From contig JAKQJC010000031.1 in the NCBI GenBank assembly GCA_029561345.1, positions 1 to 64,000 on the forward strand: a stretch of 64,000 nt of DNA, written 5' to 3'. Below are positions 61,976 to 64,000 of this stretch, piece after piece; position 1 is the first letter of the stretch, and each line of letters opens with the position of its first letter. Below the pieces are notes generated by a model. That model had not been told where the DNA came from, did not search any database, and saw only the letters and a list, made by a program, of their open reading frames with translations. The translations under genes and the position numbers were made by a program. This DNA is from Chloroflexota bacterium. Its GTDB lineage: Bacteria > Chloroflexota > Anaerolineae > Anaerolineales > Anaerolineaceae.

Positions 61976-62695
61976 ATGTCTTCCACCCCCCTGGTTGAGA
62001 AAACCCTGACCCTGCTGGCGCAGGCCCGCGCCCGTTTGCAGGCCTTTCCACAAACCCTGACCCCAGCGGAACGGGACCGCATCGGCAGCCTGGCCGACTG
62101 GTCGGCGCGCGACATTCTGCCGCATGTGGCCCACTGGAACAACCATGTTCTCACCCGCATGGACTGCTTCCGCCTGGGCGTTGCGCCAGAAAAAGGCGAA
62201 GATTACAACCTGGTTAACGACCGGGTGCAGCAGGCCAACTGCCAGAAATCATGGGAAACCCTGCTGGCTGAAGTCGATGAAACCTATGCCAGCCTGATTG
62301 AGCAGGTTCAGGCCTTTGAACCCGGGGCGCTGGAAGACCCGGCGCGTTATGAATGGCAGCGCAACAACACGTTGGTGGTGTCCATCATCAGCACGGCAGT
62401 CTTTCACCTGGAATGGCACCTGGCCGAATATGAGCGCAAGCACGGCGACCCCGCCCGCGGCGCAGCCGCCTTTGCCGATTTCACCCGGCAGACCGTGGAT
62501 ATTCCTGGCTGGGAGGCCAATGCCTGGTACAACCTGGCCTGCGTTGACAGCATGGCCGGACTGAAAGCGCCCGCCCTTGAAGCCCTGGCCAAAGCGCTGC
62601 CGCTCAGCCCGCGCCTGAAGGAATGGGCGCCGCAGGATGACGACCTGGCCGCCTTGCGCGGCGACCCCGCTTTTGCCGCGCTGTTGGCAGGTTAA
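61976..62695 (+). CDS. DinB-like helical-bundle protein with C-terminal TPR motif
   Basis: 239 residues. The N-terminal ~155 residues are a DinB/YfiT-like four-helix bundle with metal-ligand-like histidines in ILPHVAHWN and FHLEWHLAEYE. The last ~60 residues (NAWYNLACVDSMAGLKAPAL, then DLAALRGDPAFAALL) are the TPR end motif seen in many unrelated proteins. A thiol-transferase-like role is possible for the bundle. The fusion is uncommon as far as I know. Confidence 0.75.
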   Translation: MSSTPLVEKTLTLLAQARARLQAFPQTLTPAERDRIGSLADWSARDILPHVAHWNNHVLTRMDCFRLGVAPEKGEDYNLVNDRVQQANCQKSWETLLAEVDETYASLIEQVQAFEPGALEDPARYEWQRNNTLVVSIISTAVFHLEWHLAEYERKHGDPARGAAAFADFTRQTVDIPGWEANAWYNLACVDSMAGLKAPALEALAKALPLSPRLKEWAPQDDDLAALRGDPAFAALLAG

Positions 62696-62730
62696 GTTCC
62701 CGTTATTGACGGTCCAGCATGTTCAATCAG

Positions 62731-62760
62731 AGGCGCCCGGCCGGGCGCTTCTGCGTTTAA
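62731..62760 (+). terminator. Weak terminator-like palindrome
   Basis: GCGCCC-GGCC-GGGCGC (62733-62748) followed by TTCTGCGTTTAAT. Confidence 0.4.
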
Positions 62761-63113
62761 TGTGTGCTGGTTTTCCATTTGAGACTGGCGTATTGCGTCT
62801 CTTCAATAAATTAACCGCGGGGATAATTGCTAAGGCATGGCTCAAAAGACCCGCTATTCGGCTTTTGAGCTTGTTTCTGGGTTAAATAATAGCCACAATC
62901 AGGCGTTCAACCGCATGGGGTGTAATCACCCCCAATTAACCTTTTCCCCCGCCGATGGCCGTGGCCTGCCCTTGCTCAGCGAGAGCCAGGGGGGGCGGGA
63001 AAGCAATGTAGGGTAATTTTGGTGACTACCCCTGAGCTGTTAGCTCTTTATTTGACTTTTTCACCAACCACTTCTACAAGTATAGCCTCCTTCGCTCCGA
63101 CGTCAAGGATTTT
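62761..63113. other. Intergenic with hairpins and a dispersed repeat
   Basis: No gene accepted. GGGGTG-TAAT-CACCCC (62918-62931 area) and GAGCT-GTT-AGCTC followed by TTTATTT (63034-63054) are hairpins; the latter is a weak terminator. The GC-rich part 62945-63002 resembles a widespread dispersed repeat that often yields spurious minus-strand peptides with LSLSKGR. Confidence 0.4.
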
Positions 63114-63488
63114 TCACAGGCGGCCGGCCAGCGCCACCAGCTGCGCCAGGGTCTGGGCGCCAAAACGCTCCTTAAGCTGCGCGATATACTGGCGCACCGT
63201 GCGGTCTGAAAGGCACAGCTTTCTGGCCATTTCTTTGGCCGTCAGGCCGTCCCGCAGGCCGGCCATCACCTGCTGCTCGCGCTGGGAAAGGGCCCTGGGG
63301 CGGGGCGGCTGTTCCAGGCAGGGCGAGGCTACCACCACGCCGGCCTGTTCGTGCACCAGCAGGGGACCTTCCAGCTGCACCGGCAGAGCAATTTGCCCGG
63401 CGCGCAGAGCCGCTGCCAGCATGCCGGGCGGCATATCTTCCTGCAGGATGAGCGTATATGACTGCATGATCAAAAACATCTGGGTCAT
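63114..63488 (-). CDS. LuxR-type helix-turn-helix regulator
   Basis: 124 residues. The C-terminal ~60 residues are a LuxR/GerE HTH (LSQREQQVMAGLRDGLTAKE, LSDRTVRQYIAQLKERFGA). The N-terminal ~60 residues are a short domain without receiver or autoinducer-binding motifs. Target genes unknown. Confidence 0.82.
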   Translation of the reverse strand: MTQMFLIMQSYTLILQEDMPPGMLAAALRAGQIALPVQLEGPLLVHEQAGVVVASPCLEQPPRPRALSQREQQVMAGLRDGLTAKEMARKLCLSDRTVRQYIAQLKERFGAQTLAQLVALAGRL

Positions 63489-63715
63489 GCCCCTTCCATT
63501 CCGGATTTTTCCAACAATCCCCTCAATCAGATTCCACCGCGGTTAAATTCAGCAGGTCATTTGGGATCCGGCTGCGCTGGTGGGTGAGGCCGGATGGGAT
63601 GGTGGTTTTGCTGTTCCGCGCACGGCTGAAATAAATAGAATATACGTTCTATATCATAAATGGTTTTTAACAAATTTGCAAGGGGTTTCTGCCATGAATA
63701 TGTCAAAAGTCATGC
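63489..63715. other. Intergenic, one LexA-box-like palindrome
   Basis: AGAATATACGTTCT (63637-63650) deviates by one base from the AGAAC-N4-GTTCT SOS-box form. Otherwise nothing recognised. Confidence 0.3.
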
Positions 63716-63744
63716 TTGACTCAAAGCCTTATTTTTGTTATTCT
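63716..63744 (+). promoter_or_regulatory. Promoter of the FadR-like gene
   Basis: TTGACT, 17-bp spacer, TATTCT. Confidence 0.75.
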
Positions 63745-63746
63745 TT

Positions 63747-63763
63747 AACTGGTCAGACCTCTT
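63747..63763. promoter_or_regulatory. FadR-type operator
   Basis: AACTGGTCAGACCTCTT matches the FadR consensus (ANCTGGTCNGANNNGTT) at all fixed positions but one. It lies 3 bp after the -10, over the transcription start, so autorepression is likely. Confidence 0.6.
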
Positions 63764-63778
63764 ACCACAAGGAGCCGC

Positions 63779-64000
63779 ATGAACTGGCAGCCCGTTGAAA
63801 AACCCTCAGAAATGGCGGAGAACCGCCTCATCCAGGCCATCATCGATGGCCATTTTCCCGTTGATTCCGTCCTGCCTGCCGAGCGTGAGCTGGCCCTCCA
63901 GCTGGGCGTCACCCGCCCCACCCTGCGCGAGGCCTTGCAGCGCCTGGCCCGCGATGGCTGGGTGGATATCCGCCACGGCCTGCCCACCCGGGTGCGCGAT
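63779..64000 (+). CDS. GntR/FadR-like transcriptional regulator, N-terminus (cut by window edge)
   Basis: The first 74 residues are visible and open to the right edge. The winged helix VLPAERELALQLGVTRPTLR followed by EALQRLARDGWVDIRHGLPT is very close to enterobacterial FadR. The ligand-binding C-terminal domain lies outside, so acyl-CoA sensing cannot be confirmed. AAGGAG lies 5 nt before ATG. A FadR-type operator lies in its promoter. Confidence 0.85.
   Translation, partial: MNWQPVEKPSEMAENRLIQAIIDGHFPVDSVLPAERELALQLGVTRPTLREALQRLARDGWVDIRHGLPTRVRD

Noticed and set aside
62945-63010. Minus-strand coding potential with LSLSKGR
   Set aside because: This peptide is a known product of reading a widespread dispersed repeat; there is no start or ribosome site.

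Overview
The window is a GC-rich bacterial chromosomal segment. SpoVS, a DUF5671 multi-repeat membrane protein, a long BTAD-AAA-TPR regulator, a slipin-less long NfeD and a C-terminal TPR on a DinB-like protein together suggest Chloroflexota, probably class Anaerolineae. That placement is inferred from gene content only; no rRNA is present to confirm it. The window is mostly core genome and holds two tRNA genes, the right end of an insertion sequence and several small non-autonomous relatives of it.

Layout. 1-172: transposase tail and IS right end. 0.5-8.7 kb: transglutaminase-like membrane protein, GAF-PAS-adenylate cyclase, RmlC epimerase and a large SARP-type ATPase regulator. 8.9-16 kb: MutS2, a 185-bp MITE, a protein with a predicted self-cleaving MIIA (DUF1521) domain, an ABC-F ATPase behind a leader-peptide attenuator, and glutamate dehydrogenase. 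16-26 kb: small membrane proteins, DUF5671 protein, dnaN, PEP/pyruvate-binding protein, two perfect parS sites and an ABC-2 export system. 26-30 kb: ECF sigma/anti-sigma pair and the cysK-cysE operon behind a structured leader. 30-38 kb: response regulator, inositol monophosphatase, CcrM-like methyltransferase, PepF, deoxynucleoside kinase, nucleotidyltransferase, a probable oriC (36.2-36.6 kb), GNAT, SpoVS and a second deoxynucleoside kinase. 38-47.6 kb: TerC plus P-type ATPase, glgC, TtcA-like ATPase, a phosphatase, nested MITEs, tRNA-Leu and ychF. 47.6-49.3 kb: three promoter-plus-hairpin units around an HD-domain gene. 49.3-56.1 kb: Lon-N protein, TrmH-like methyltransferase and a six-gene overlapping operon (split transketolase, glycosyltransferase, DUF4915, sulfotransferase, epimerase) that looks like a surface-glycan or small-molecule pathway. 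56.3-64 kb: tRNA-Ser, PcrA helicase, NfeD, a peptide-binding lipoprotein, DinB-TPR, a LuxR-type regulator and the start of a FadR-like regulator with its own operator.

How the parts fit. dnaN, two parS sites, a DnaA-box cluster and a CcrM-type methyltransferase within 18 kb mark a replication-origin neighbourhood, and the putative origin is dense in GANTC, the site CcrM enzymes methylate. dnaA itself is not in the window. The most novel-looking signals are: three paralogous units in which a 17-bp-spaced promoter fires straight into a 16-bp hairpin that keeps pairing by compensatory and G-U changes; the exact GDPHVD self-cleavage motif in a non-rhizobial protein; and an ABC-F leader with a six-codon peptide, an intrinsic terminator and pairing that sequesters the start region.
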